From: Antedon mediterranea
Lineage: Eukaryota; Echinodermata; Crinoidea; Comatulida; Antedonidae
Reading direction: 5' to 3'
DNA: 64,000 nt
NCBI RefSeq assembly: GCF_964355755.1
Contig: NC_092672.1
Coordinates: 17,482,501-17,546,500, forward strand
Position 1 is the stretch's first letter; the number at the start of each line of letters is the position of its first letter. A program made the position numbers and the translations under genes. The notes beneath the pieces were generated by a model. That model made no database searches. It worked only from the letters and a program-made list of their open reading frames with translations, and was not told the DNA's origin. Shown here piece after piece: positions 46,304 through 58,230 of this stretch.

Positions 46304-46919
46304 TGTCACGGAACTAATAAATAAACATTTATCACGCCGATCAGTATAACCAAGTCTTTATTCGTTTGTGTTTGTGTGTGTGTGGTAAAAAAGGATGTGA
46401 ATCGACACCTCTTTCAATATCTTGCATAAAACATCCTAATAAATATAAACAACGTCTAGTTAGTGAAGAACTCATGTACATCAAGTAATAGTATAAGCAC
46501 AAAAGGATCACCCACAATAAAACCCAGTTAAAGTAACCCTGAGATCGAATTTACAAGACCATACCTGCTGTCATAGAAACCATAGAAACCTACGTGTGCA
46601 GGCCTAGGCAAACTTTATACAATTTATAAATGCCTGATAACTGATAACATTTGTATCTAATTCGTTGATTATAATTAATACAATAAAATAACAATTCAGA
46701 TCATATCAACCAAAACATTAATTTAAATGTAACGTTCGTACTATACGATCACAACTAGGCCTAGGTCAAGCAGTGTGGTAAACACAGAATACGCACATGG
46801 GTATTCTCGCTGAGAAATATCACTAAATACTCTACCAAATGTGGTAACTATAAAACCCAAATAAAGGTATAAGGTTCAGAGTAACATAATAAAACACCTA
46901 TCAATACCTATAATGAACA
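46304..46919 (-). repeat. probable 5' LTR of BEL element A
   Basis: 616 bp immediately upstream of gag. On the element's strand it begins TGTTCATTATAGG and ends TTCCGTGACA, giving TG..CA termini. An AATAAA lies near the inner end. No second LTR copy exists in the window, so the boundaries rest on termini and position only. Confidence 0.5.
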
Positions 46920-46989
46920 ATATCAAGTAAAACTAATATATTCATACGTTTTGAGATGAAAACAATATTTGTGACTGCCGAGCCGCCAT

Positions 46990-47782
46990 TAACACTTATC
47001 GAACAGTGGAGACAAACTATAGAGGGCGGTACGCATAACAAATTATCAATCGCGAACAGCACAGTAACGGTGACGGTAAGAAAGCCATTACAATACTCCA
47101 AGAACATTACCAAGCAAACACCAAACCACGAATTGTATCGTTGTATATGAAATTAATTAATATCCAAATGGAGAAGGGGGAAAGTGTAACTGGATACATC
47201 ATAAGAGCGGAAAAATTAATTGGAGCTCTCGAAAGAGCGAAGGAAGCACCAGGCGAAAAACTCTTAATCTCTATACTCCTAAAGGGATTACCGACCCAGA
47301 AATTTAAACCGTTTTCGATCCATATTACACAATCTAACGACGATATTTCCCTGAGAAAATTCAAAGCTGCATTAAGAGGATTTGAAGAAACCGAGTGTTT
47401 TGATGAACCAGACGACACGGGCCTAGGCCTAGAGAAAGCTGAGGACACAGTCATGAAAATAACAAACCTATCATGTTATGGTTGCGGCTCTACCAAACAC
47501 TTAGTAAAGCAGTGTGATAAGCGATGCAAATACCATAAAGGAACAAAACACCTGGAAGATGATTGCTACAGGCATTCAAAAGACAAAGTTAAAACAAACC
47601 ACACCTACCATTTTTGCGTTAGTGAGTCGAGCAAGAAAGATGCCATCATTGTGGACACAGGACCCACCTCGCACGCAATCAACAAGGACACGTTCATAAA
47701 AATTGACCCAAATTTTAAACCGACTCATCACTGCATCGAACTGGCCGACGGAACCAAAATGAAGGGAAGCACTATAATATAA
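46990..47782 (+). pseudogene. copia gag and protease
   Basis: The frame (main part 47141-47782) has KAITILQEHY, then SLYMKLINIQMEKGESVTGY and LLISILLKGLP, as in copia gag. A CX2CX4HX4C knuckle, CYGCGSTKHLVKQC, is at residues 112-125. The protease motif IIVDTGPTSH is near residue 174. The frame ends soon after in the protease, at 47782, then shifts. The gag N-terminus is lost. Confidence 0.8.
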
Positions 47783-47829
47783 AGAGAGGAGACGCAGAAA
47801 TAAACATCATCAACAACAAAGGCGAAAAT

Positions 47830-48840
47830 GTGAGGGCAACACTCTCAAACGCCCTCTATTGTCCAACCTACCCACAGAGCATCTTTAGCGTGAAACGGGC
47901 CACAGAAAACGGGGCAGAACTAACATTTAAAGAGGAAGGTAGTTGGATGAAGAAAGGCAGCTCAACATTTGACCTTGAAGTCGCAGATGGTCTTTACCGT
48001 CTGAAAGTAGGTGAAAACACAGACAAAATGAACTTCTCTATTGACCATTGGCACAAAGTATTGGGACACTGCAACAAAAAGGACATACTTAACCTTGAAA
48101 ATGTTGTAGATGGAATGAAAATTGATAAACTACCAAATAATGAATCTACATGTGATGTATGCATTAAAGGCAAATTTACAAACTCCCGAAACAGGGAAGC
48201 CGACAAAAAGGCAAATTACCCATTAGAATTAATCCACACAGACCTAGCCGGACCAATAGATCCGATTGGGAAGGATGGGTTTAAATATTCTATAACATTT
48301 GTTGACGACTATTCAGGTATAACATCTGTTTATCTTCTCAGGTACAAGAGTGACGCCAAGATAGCTTTAACCCAATTCCTGACTGATTGTTCCCCGATTG
48401 GTAAAGTCAAGCGACTAAGATGTGATAATGGTGGCGAGTTCACCAGCCATGATTTCACTACAATTTTAAGAAACCAAGGTATTAAACCAGAATTCTCATC
48501 CCCTGAATCCCCTCACAACCACCAAAATGGGACGGCTGAAAGATCATGGCGCACATTATTTGAAATGGCCCGATGCCTCATAATAGAGGCTCATCTCCCT
48601 AAACACCTATGGACGTACGCCATAAAAACAGCGGCTTACATCAGAAATAGATGCTTTAACAATAGGCTAAAGAAAACCCCTTTCGAGGCTTTCACAGGGA
48701 CCAAACCAAATTTAGCCAAAATGAACATATTCGGCTCCCTATGTTATGCATATATCCACGGAACAAAGACATTAGATTCGAAATGTAAACAAGAAATTTT
48801 CGTCGGATATGACACCATAAGCCCAGCATACCTAGTGTAG
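47830..48840 (+). pseudogene. copia integrase
   Basis: 336 codons: a pre-integrase zinc-binding region (H73, H80, C108, C111), then the catalytic triad D138 (LELIHTDLAGPI), D199 (RCDNGGEFTS) and E237 (NGTAERSW). It ends at a TAG after PAYLV; the same frame continues (AYYPNEDKVQRVRLIKM) into the RT frame, so this is a nonsense mutation. Confidence 0.88.
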
Positions 48841-48888
48841 GCCTATTACCCAAATGAAGACAAAGTCCAAAGGGTCAGGCTCATTAAA

Positions 48889-50529
48889 ATGGCACCAAAA
48901 TCCCAAAATAATCAAGAAACTCAAACATCAGATGATCATGAAACCGAAGATGAAATTCCTAACATAAATAAAACCGGGACACAAAACCCTACCCAAAACG
49001 AAACAACAATTGAAGAAAATGTAGTAATTGAAAACCACACATCAGATCAGAGTCCGACTGAATCTGAGAATACCCAACAAAATGACCAGACCAAAAGATA
49101 CCCACAAAGAAAAAGGGAACCACCCAGCTACTTACAGAATTATGAAACCAATTTCGAGGGCGAGGACTCTGTATTCAATGTTAAAGAAACCTTTGGTAAA
49201 ATCCCAACCACATACACTGAAGCCATAACATCAGAGCACTCAAATAACTGGAGGGTGGCCATGGAAAATGAGATGAAAGCTTTAGAAGAAAATGAAACCT
49301 TTAAGTTGGTGAAATTACTTAGGGATAAAAACGTAGTGGGCGGAAGATGGGTGTTTAATATTAAAGAAGCAGCCCAAGGCAATAAGTCCTACAAAGCCAG
49401 ATTTGTTGCAAAAGGTTACAACCAAATAGAGGGGGTGGATTATTTTGAAACCTTTTCCCCCACTGCGAACATGACTTCCGTACGCATGCTCATGCAAATT
49501 GCAGTACAGAAAGAACTTATCGGCCATCAAATGGACGTCAGTACCGCCTACCTAAATGCTAACATAGATACAGAAATTTTCATAAGACAACCTGTAGGGT
49601 ATGTGGTAAAATCCGAGGATGGCGATGAACTTGTTTGGAGGTTGGAAAAATCACTCTACGGGCTGAAACAATCAGGCAGGAATTGGAACAAGCTTCTCCA
49701 TGATCATTTGGTCAACGAAGGTTTCGAAAGAAACACTGCAGACCACTGTTTGTATTTTAAATGTATTAAGGATAAGATTATCTATGTTTTAGTTTGGGTA
49801 GATGACCTCCTAATTGCAGCCTCAAACGCAGAGGTCATGAATCACTTCAAAGACTCTATGAAACGTCAATTTAAAATGAAGGATTTAAATGAAGTATCCT
49901 ACTTTCTTGGCATAGACTTTGTACTGGAAAAGAGTGGGATATCAATGAACCAAAATAGATATATCATGAAAATATTAGATAAGTTTTCTATGTCAGATTG
50001 CAAACCCAGAACCACCCCATGTGAAATCAAAATTGATACTTACAATCAAACTGATAAAGTTGATCCAAATAAGTACAGAGAAATCATTGGTAGTTTGATA
50101 TACCTATCCACATGTACCAGACCCGACATTGCATGGGGGAAAGTTATCCCAGAACCTAGCTGACCCCAAGTTAGAAGACCTTATTACTGCCAAGCATGTG
50201 CTTAGATATCTAAAGGGAACTGCTAATTACAGACTAACTTATAGAAAGGCTATTTCTGACAAATTCAGATTATTTTGGCTACAGTGACTCTGATTGGGCA
50301 AATTCAAATGACCGAAGAAGTACCACAGGGTACTGCTTCTATATGAGTGAGGGCAGCGCCCCAATTTCATGGAGAACCAAACGACAGCCCACTGTTGACC
50401 TTTCGACATGTGAGGCTGAGTATATGGCCCTAGGAGCTACTACACAGGAAGCCCTGTACCTCCTAGAATTGTTAAAGGGTTCTATGATTAATGAAGTATC
50501 AAAGGTCCTCATAATGGGAGATAACCAAG
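48889..50529 (+). pseudogene. copia reverse transcriptase and start of RNase H
   Basis: RT core: WRVAMENEMKALEENETFKL, RWVFNIKE, ARFVAKGYNQIEGVDYFETF, QMDVSTAYLNA (D216) and VWVDDLLIAA (residues 303-306, replacing the usual YVDD). Indels near 50140 and 50270 break the frame before the RNase H motifs [28 protein letters not shown] and IMGDNQ, where the foreign 9.2-kb element begins. Confidence 0.87.
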
Positions 50530-51169
50530 TAGACAAGTTCTATTTCCTCTGAAATATGGTGTAAGAAGCATTTTTTGGGTAGAAGCTGGGATCCACTTGA
50601 TTTAGGATATTTCGACCTCGCTGATTATGAATATGGAGGATCCCAAGCGAAATTCGATCCGCCATCTAAGCCCTTAATTTGCATAATTAAAAATGGCGGC
50701 CATTTTTTATAATTACCCTATATCTCGAGAACCACTAGTCACAGATAATTAATTTTGGTCTCAAAATGTTTTAAATATATGTTTTTATATTCACTTTAAT
50801 GACACATTTTCTCAAAAAATGGATGCAAGTCTTATTTCTGACATTTTGACCTTTGACCTTGATTTATCGTATCTCAGTGCTCAAATTGTTCAGAAACTAT
50901 ACATTCATATTTATTATAATGAAATGTTTTTAGAAAAAATGGCCGATTCTACAATTATTGACCTTTGAACTATTAGTCAAATATAATATAATATTAATAA
51001 TAATATAACTTCGAAAATTGTGGTCTTATGAAATTTTTTTTCTTTTTAAATTGTTTAAAACATGTGTGTTTCTATCCAGTCTAATGGGCACATTTTGTAC
51101 AAGAATGGCCGATAGTATGGTTATTGACCTTTAAACTACAGCATAGGCCTACTGTATACTATACAATTT
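50530..51169. repeat. outer part of left inverted repeat, element 2
   Basis: Inverse of 59150-59773. It contains TTGACCTTTGACC-type and CTCGAGA/AACCACTAGTCAC motifs. Homology stops at GCCTACTGTATACT, which marks the LINE insertion point. Confidence 0.8.
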
Positions 51170-51335
51170 TTGACAACATGGCATGTGAATGAATGGTTAG
51201 TCGTAGCAGCTCCGCTAAATATCCTCTAAAACGTTACTAATATCTAACTATCATCAAGTCTAAGTATATTTGAACTGTGAGTATTTCATTTGTAGTATAC
51301 CACATCTTAATTACACGGTGAAATTTTAAGTTAGA

Positions 51336-52078
51336 ATGCCAAAAAAGAAGGAAATGGTCTTAGCCCCAACATCACCTGAGCCACCAATACTGGAAGCCGC
51401 TGTCGCCGAAACGGACACAGAGCTATTGAGGGGTGAACTTGTAGGACTAACAACAGATCTGCGCGGTATTCGTGACCAGCTGGATTCGGTCTTGCGTAAC
51501 CAACAAACCATGCTTACGAGGATGGACACACACACAAAAATCAATTGAAGTCGCATGTGCTTCAATATCGGATTTAAAAAATAAAACTGCTACTTTAGAT
51601 GCGAACATTAAAGATGTTTCGGCTGATGTTGGAAATGAAAAATTGAAGTTGTCAACGATGCAAAAACAACTGAATAAGCTCGAACGGCACTCAAGATCTT
51701 ACAACTTGCAATTCGGCGGTCTTCCAGAACATGATCATGAAAATGCTATAGTGAAAATTACAGATTTGATTGAAAAAGAACTAAATATACCAGACATCAA
51801 AATTGAAAACGCTCATCGTATATGAAGGCCCCGTACACCGAATGAAACATCAAGACATATTATCGTACGGTTCGTATACCGTTCTCAACGTAATCAAGTC
51901 TTTACACAAGCGAGGTCACTATTTAAAAATACCAGTAAATTTGTCATTGATGATCTCAGTGAATCAGACTTAAAGAAAAAAAGAGGCTTGAGAGAAGTGA
52001 TGACCAAGGCATATGAAGAAGGGAAGTGACCTACTTTCAGAAATGGTAACCTCTATATCAATGGTCAGTTGTATGGCT
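51336..52078 (+). pseudogene. LINE ORF1 protein
   Basis: Begins MPKKKEMVLAPTSPEPPILE. A one-base shift occurs near 51545, then a coiled-coil-like segment (KLKLSTMQKQLNKLERHSRS). Next comes YNLQFGGLPEHDHENAIVKI, IENAHRI and, after a TGA at 51823-51825, RPRTPNETSRHIIVRF and FVIDDLSESDLKKKRGLRE. This is the coiled-coil plus RNA-binding layout of LINE ORF1 proteins (transposase-22-like). A glycine codon (GGA) is expected where TGA stands. Confidence 0.7.
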
Positions 52079-52427
52079 AACTTTAATTGTATACATTATC
52101 CTGAGAAGTAATGATCACGGCCTATGAAAAGGGGAAGCAACCAACTTTCAGAAATGGTACCTCTATGAATGTTAATGGTTTGTTGTATGGCAACCAACTT
52201 TAATTGCACATATTTTGTAACTGCTTTCTTTTAATTTCTTAAATGTTTAATTGGCGGAGCATGCTACTATTTAATTTTTTTCCTAAACATGTCAGAAAGA
52301 AAATACTTTATTATATATCTTATTTTATTTATTATTATTTTTTATCTATTTATTATTTACTCCAAAAAAATGCTAACACAATGTATTATAAATATCTTAA
52401 ATATTAATATTACTATGCATATATATT

Positions 52428-53936
52428 ATGATTGATTTTAACATTACTAATTCATACCTTGATTATGACGCATTTGATGATCAAGGGTTTTTTCCTTTAA
52501 ATTGTGAATACCTCACTGAACACAAATTTCATGAACATTTTGCATCGGATACAAACCAAATTTCATTACTACACTTCAATATCCGTAGTATGAATACAAA
52601 TTTTGACCACCTCTATAATTCTTTTTTATCACATATTGATTCTGCTCCTACAATTGTTGGTCTCACAGAGACTTGGCTATCTGATTCTTCACATAACCTT
52701 TACTCACTCCCTGGCTATAATTTGTTAACAAACAGTAGACCTGGCGATCAACGTGGAGGTGGTGTAGCAATATACTTGCCTTCTACCTTCGATTGCCAAG
52801 AATTATCTGAATTACAATTTATGAATGACATATTGGAATCTATTTTTGTAGAAATCAGATGTCCTAATAAAAAAAATATTGTCGTTGGAGTCGTGTACAG
52901 ACCACCACAAAGTAACATATCATTATTTAACACTGAAATTGAAAACATTCTCTCACATCAAGCATTAACAAATAAAAATGTGTTTATTATGGGCGATTTT
53001 AATTTAAATTTACTACATCACGATGAAAATTCACGCATTAGTGAATTTCTAGATACATTAATTTCATTTTCACTTATTCCACTTATTACTAAACCCACAC
53101 GTGTAACTAATACTTCATCTACGTTACTTGACAATATTTTTAGCAATATCCACCCTTTCCCGGTCTCGGGAATTATTGTATCCGATATATCGGATCATTT
53201 TCCGATATTTGCAAAAACCTCGCTAACGGTTAATCAACGTTGTAACTGTCATTGTAATAAGACAATCTACTCTTTTAATCCCCAATCGTTGGCTCACTTT
53301 TTGCTCACGTTTGGCAAACTCTGATTGGCAATTAGTTCTAGATGAAAATGACGCTAACAAGTCTTTTGATGTATTTATGGAAAGACTTAAATTTCTTCAA
53401 AATGAATGTTTTAGTCAAAGGGCAAGTCGTGTCAGAAGTCGTAAAAAAATCCCTCGTATGCCATGGATATCAAGGTCTATATTAAAATCAATAAATAAGA
53501 AGAACAAACGTTTTTATAAATTTAAAATTTCTAAAACACTCGAATCTAAGACGAAATATAACAAATATAAAAATATTCTTCTAAGAAAGACTATTTTTTC
53601 GGTCAATTTCAATCCGTATACAATGATATAAGAGGAACGTGGAAAGTGATAAATTATGTATTGAATCCCGATCAAAGTCGCAAAGCGATCGGAAAATTAA
53701 AAATTAATGGTCAAACTATCGATGACAAACAGATCATAGTTGAACACCTCAATGAATATTTCTCAAATATTGGCACTTCCTTAGCACAATCGATTCCAAC
53801 TACAAACAAATCTTTTCATAGTTATATGAATGATCCGAATAAAAACAGTATTTTTTTCGTTCCAATAACGGAAATGGACGTTATTGATAGTGTAAATACC
53901 CTTAAGAAAAAAAAAGTCCTGGATTTGATGGAATAA
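52428..53936 (+). pseudogene. LINE ORF2 endonuclease and linker
   Basis: An apurinic-like endonuclease: LLHFNIRSMN (N51), GLTETWLS (E81), RGGGVAIYLP, VGVVYRPPQSN, FIMGDFNLNLL (D190, N192) and IVSDISDHFPIF (about 252-261). A frameshift near 53310 leads to the 53311-53631 frame, and another near 53595 to 53646-53936. A third lies in an A-run near 53910 before the reverse transcriptase. Confidence 0.83.
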
Positions 53937-55390
53937 GCAATGATTTAATTAAAAGCATTATTCCCAACATTGTAACGCCTTTAACTCATATATATAATCT
54001 TTCAATATGTAACGGGTTTGTCCCTAAAAGAATGAAAATTGCGAAAGTAATTCCTTTATTAAAGAAAGGAAGTCCTCAAGAAGCATCAAATTACCGACCA
54101 ATTTCACTATTGACATCATTTTCTAAAATTTTAGAAAAGCTTGTATATATGCGCACTTTACATTTTTTAAACCAGTGTAATATTTTTTCAAACATTCAAT
54201 TTGGATTTAGAGAAAAGCACACTACGTCACTTGCCATTTTACACTTCGTTGACATGATTACATCAGCCTTAGATAATCATATGCATACAATTGGTATTTT
54301 CCTCGATTACTCCAAAGCTTTCGATACTGTTAATCATGAAATCTTACTGCATAAATTATCAAACTATGGAATTAGAGGGGTGGCTCAAAAATGGTTTAGA
54401 AGTTACCTTTCTGATAGGCAACAATTTGTATCATTAAATAATTTTGAATCAAGCTGCAGACCTGTTACATGTGGTGTCTCCCAGGGTTCGATTCTGGGCC
54501 CACTTCTCTTCATAATTTATGCAAATGATTTCAATAATATATCTAATGTCATGTCGTCAATACTGTTTGCGGATGATTCAAGTCTGTTTTATTCATATGA
54601 TGATCCAGATAGTCTCTGTGACATCGTTAATCAAGAACTAAAAAAGGTTACTACTTGGATACATGCAAACAAGCTATCACTAAATATGCTAAAAACCAAT
54701 TTTATGTTGTTTAGTAACAAATATAGTATGTTACCAAAAGATATTATTTTCAACAATGTTCCTATTAATCAAATAACCAACACAAAATTTCTTGGTATAT
54801 TTATTGACGACAGACTTGACTGGAAAGCCCATGTTAATTACCTTTGCAAATTATTATCAAAAATTGTTGGCATGATGTATAAATTGAAATCAATATTTCC
54901 TCAAAAAGTATTAAATATTTTATATTCTACTCTTATTTTATCGTACTTAAATTATGGTGTTCTTGCTTGGGGAAATGCTTCAAAATCAATTATTACTAAA
55001 ATTTTATTAATCCAGAAACGAGCTGTCAGAATTATCTCAGGGGTAACTTTTCGTGCTCACACCCAAGATCTCTTTCAAAAAAATAAAATATTAAAAATTG
55101 AGGATCTCTATAGATTTAATGTTGGTGTCATCATGTTTCAATTAACCGCCGGACACTTACCACCTATAATATCCAGTAAATTCACTCAAAATAAACAATA
55201 CCACACCCACCAAACAAGACAAAAGGATCAGTATCACCTGCCATTTACTCGAACTAGACTTAAAATGAATACCCTTGTATATACTGGACCTAAACTCTGG
55301 AATTCTCTTCCTTTATCTCTTAAAAAATCTCATAACTGTGCTTTATTTAAACGTCTATTTAAACTATTATTGGTTGAAGGTTCTTTGTAA
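53930..55390 (+). pseudogene. LINE ORF2 reverse transcriptase
   Basis: The reading frame 54032-55390 (with upstream DGISNDLIKSIIPN in the same frame) has ASNYRPISLLTSFSKILEKL, IFLDYSKAFDTVNH (D92), CGVSQGSILGPLLF and SILFADDSSLF (FADD at 179-182). After it come the C-terminal region with LGIFIDDRLDWKAHVNYLCK and the tail LPFTRTRLKMNTLVYTGPKL plus WNSLP. Intact through to the stop. CR1/L2-like by overall layout. Confidence 0.88.
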
Positions 55391-55665
55391 ATTCTTTTAT
55401 TATTGATATATTTGATATTTCTTAAATAATTTATATAATCTATTTTTTACTTGTTTTTTTAGTTTTAAACATGTTAAACTTATGTGTTAGAGAAAAGATA
55501 TTAGTTTAATTGTCGTTTTTTTGGAGTTTCTAATTGTGTTATATTATGTATATTTTATTTGTTTTGTTTTGAGAAGCCTATTCACCACAAGCTTTGCTTT
55601 CTTTTAGGCTCCTCCACTTTATATTGATATATTTGTAAAGTGAAATAAATAAATGAAATGAAAAT

Positions 55666-56595
55666 AATTATAATATAATTGCATAACTATGAAATTATTT
55701 ATACACAATAATAATTAGTAAAATTATAAAATTCACTGCCATCAAATATTATGTGTTATGATTTATACAGAATAAAAAAAAATTGAACACGCAAGTTACA
55801 TTTGTTGAAATTTGAAATTTGAAATTACCTGCCATCAATATGATGGAGTATGATTATAGATTTTTTTTAATGTGAACATGTCAGCTACCTTTGGAAATTA
55901 CCTGCTATCAATATGATGGATTATGATAATAGATTTAAAAAAGAATTTGAGCATGTAAGCTACATTTGAAAATTACCTGCCATCAATATGATGGATTATG
56001 ATTATAGATTTTAAAAAGAATTTGAACACGTCAGCTACATTTGGAAATTTGGAAATTACCTGCCATCAATATGATGGATTATGATAGTACCTGCCATCAA
56101 TATGATGGTTTGCGGTTATAGATTTAAAAAAGAATTTGAACACGTCAGCTACATTTGGAAATTTGGAAATTACCTGCCATCAATATGATGGATTATGATT
56201 GTATAGGTTTGAAAGAAAATGTGAACACGTAAGCTACATTTGGAATGAACATGTTAAGGGCATCAGTTTTGATCATTCATGCAAAGGTTTCCGTCATCTT
56301 TAGCGTTGTTACAGCGGCATAAAGCTGTACATAGTAGTTTTGACTTCTTGCACCTATATCTATTGGTTATGCATCGTGTCTTGCATCCACGATAAATCAT
56401 CTCTAACGAAGGAGTAGGAATAGCTTCATTTTTCAGAAGCACTGGTTGAAGTTTACCATTAGATAGCTCCCAACCAAAATCTGTTGGTGATGGCAAATGC
56501 TGGATTGGCGATACAGCTTTTTTCAATACGAGTGCTTGGAAGTGTGCTATTTTTATATGCTGGTGCACTGCATCGCTTGTTGGAGGTAATGCCTC
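55666..56595. repeat. inner part of left inverted repeat, element 2
   Basis: Inverse of about 58231-58800. It contains an 88-110-base minisatellite and the nuclease C-terminus. It ends near CCAGAGGCATTACCTCC, read on the minus strand. Confidence 0.78.
55820..56235. repeat. minisatellite in the inverted repeat of element 2
   Basis: About five units of 65-110 bases, each with ACCTGCCATCAATATGATGG, ATTATAGATTT and GTCAGCTACATTTGG. The core CCATCAATATGATGG is nearly palindromic. The same units, inverted, lie at 58425-58735. Confidence 0.88.
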
Positions 56596-56600
56596 TGGGT
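56263..56600 (-). pseudogene. nuclease gene C-terminus (left repeat copy)
   Basis: Minus-strand frame reading EALPPTSDAVHQHIKIAHFQ, then PIQHLPSPTDFGWELSNGKL, and a cysteine-rich tail CKTRC ... CKKSKLLCTALCRCNN. This is the typical C-terminus of the XPG-like nuclease family: an SP.D.GW motif followed by a Cys-rich cluster. It is the inverted duplicate of 58215-58400 and retains the Cys-rich end that the right copy has lost. Confidence 0.72.
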
Positions 56601-57169
56601 TTTTTTTTTGGTTTTTTTAACATGGCATGCCTAACTTAAAACTGTCAATAAAGGACACCACCAGACAAAGATGAACCAAAACACAGAGACCAATTCGTCG
56701 AATTATAGAAAGTGGTGAAATACCGCTGCCAAATTGCTGGTCAAACTTTTTGGAATTACAAGATAATAAAGCAGATCTGGCACGATTTTTATCAGAGGAG
56801 TTGATTCGTCAAGCTCCTATAGACAAAGAAATTGTCACAGCTGGTGGATTTATGAAAGAATCAGTTGTTAAATCATCAAAAGTCTACACGAATACGTTGT
56901 CTCTGGTCGCAGATCATGAAGAATCGGACACGAGACTTGTCATGCTGCCAATGTCCGATACGACACAGTTGTAGTTGCTTCTAGGGATACAGACGTACTA
57001 GTGATTCTAGTGTCTCACTACCAAAGCATGGTATCCAAATGGATGATGACAGGGACATCCAAAAAAAAGAAAGTATCTATAAAAGACATTTTTCAAGCCT
57101 TGCCCGAGGGTTATGCAAAAGCACTGATTCCATTCCACACTATTAGTGGATGCGATACTACCTCATATC

Positions 57170-57224
57170 CAGGGAAGAGTTAAATTACATTAATACATAC
57201 ATGCAGTAATTTAACTCTTCCCTG
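57170..57224. mobile_element. 55-bp hAT-like miniature element
   Basis: CAGGGAAGAGTTAAATTAC and its exact inverse (19 bp each) surround a 17-base loop. The exact 8-bp duplication CTCATATC lies at 57162-57169 and 57225-57232. Removal of the element and one duplication rejoins the nuclease reading frame as GCDTTSY-LSGHSK. Among the smallest hAT-type insertions one could recognise. Confidence 0.88.
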
Positions 57225-57435
57225 CTCATATCTAAGTGGTCACTCAAAGGCATCGGCATGGGAAGTATTAAAAAAAAATTATGAACTAATTAAAGACCTG
57301 GGAGAAACCTATCAGTGACCAAGTTATTATGAAATCGGAAAGATTCATTTGCTACGTTTATGGTGTTGGTCAAGTTAAAAGTACCAATGAAGTTAGGCTT
57401 TTAAAAAACAAGGCCAACAGCCATTAAGTCGCGTG

Positions 57436-58215
57436 CTACAATGCATAGTGATACCGGACCGACAGACAGACCGACAGACAGACCGACAGACAGACCGACA
57501 GACCGACAGACAGACAGACAGACCGACCGACCGACATAGTGAACTATACTGACCGAAATTACTGAACATGTTTAAAAATGTTGAAATGTTTAAAAACATT
57601 TATATTTTTTTAATTTACACGTGCGTAGCCTGTCACTTTCGACGTGCTCGTATAACGTAATTTCGAGTTGAAAAGTAAGTCAAGAAAACAGAAATCGGGC
57701 AAAAAGAGTGCGCAATAACATTTAACGCGCAGTGCGCGCGCAAAAATTTGCGCACTCATGGCAATTTTGTAAACGCTTAAAATTGCCTGAAATGTACTCT
57801 TATTTCATCGAAAATAAATTTTGAAAATTTTAAGCGCGCGTACGCATGCGTTACATGCGCTACGCACGTAATTGTATTGCCATATGATGATTTATGCCCT
57901 GAAATTTATGAGTACCAAATATTATTTAATTGTGATTCATGGTTGTGAAGATATGATTACAAACGTGATTTCGTTAAATCGTGCGTAGACCGCGTAATTT
58001 TTTTATTGCGCACCGTGAAAACATAACCACATTGATTCCTGGCCATAAGGAATATACTGTGAAAAATTGACCTAGCTAGATTAAACTGATATCAAGATAA
58101 GGTCAGAAAGCGATAAAACGCATAGTGATACCGGACCGACAGACAGACAGACAGACCGACAGACAGACAGACCGACCAACCGACCGACATAGTGAACTAT
58201 AGAGTCGCTTCCACG
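57436..58215. mobile_element. microsatellite-flanked repeat inserted in the nuclease gene
   Basis: Both ends carry AGTGATACCGGACCGACAGA ... CCGACATAGTGAACTATA, a (CCGA/CAGA)n microsatellite in identical flanking context (about 57448-57547 and 58122-58201). The middle, with TCGACGTGCTCGTATAACGT and GCGCGCG tracts, is related to part of the 20248-23281 tandem repeat. It interrupts the nuclease frame between NKANSH and KPEALPP. Valine- or cysteine-rich minus-strand frames here are translations of the microsatellite. Confidence 0.7.
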
Positions 58216-58230
58216 CTACTAAAAACAAAA

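Larger units (their letters stand above)
41966..46919 (-). mobile_element. BEL/Pao retroelement A, 5' LTR to RNase H
   Basis: Minus-strand order: LTR (46919-46304), gag (46241-44574), protease (44656-44000), reverse transcriptase (44145-42355), RNase H (to 41966). It stops without integrase or 3' LTR where element B begins. Several frameshifts and an in-frame stop make it a relic. It is clearly diverged from B: its protease motif is DEQSN and B's is DPGSN. Confidence 0.8.
51170..55665 (+). mobile_element. near full-length CR1/L2-like LINE
   Basis: 5' untranslated region, ORF1 (51336-52078, broken), ORF2 with endonuclease and reverse transcriptase (52428-55390, broken), then a 3' untranslated region with CAAGCTTTGCTTTC and a short AAATAAATAAATGAAATGAA tail. 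It is inserted in the left inverted repeat of element 2. The few lesions suggest a fairly young copy. Confidence 0.85.

Noticed and set aside
46956-47150. Short frame MKTIFVTAEPP before copia gag as the gag start
   Set aside because: The conserved gag frame (KAITILQEHY...) runs in a different frame at the same bases, so this start is spurious.
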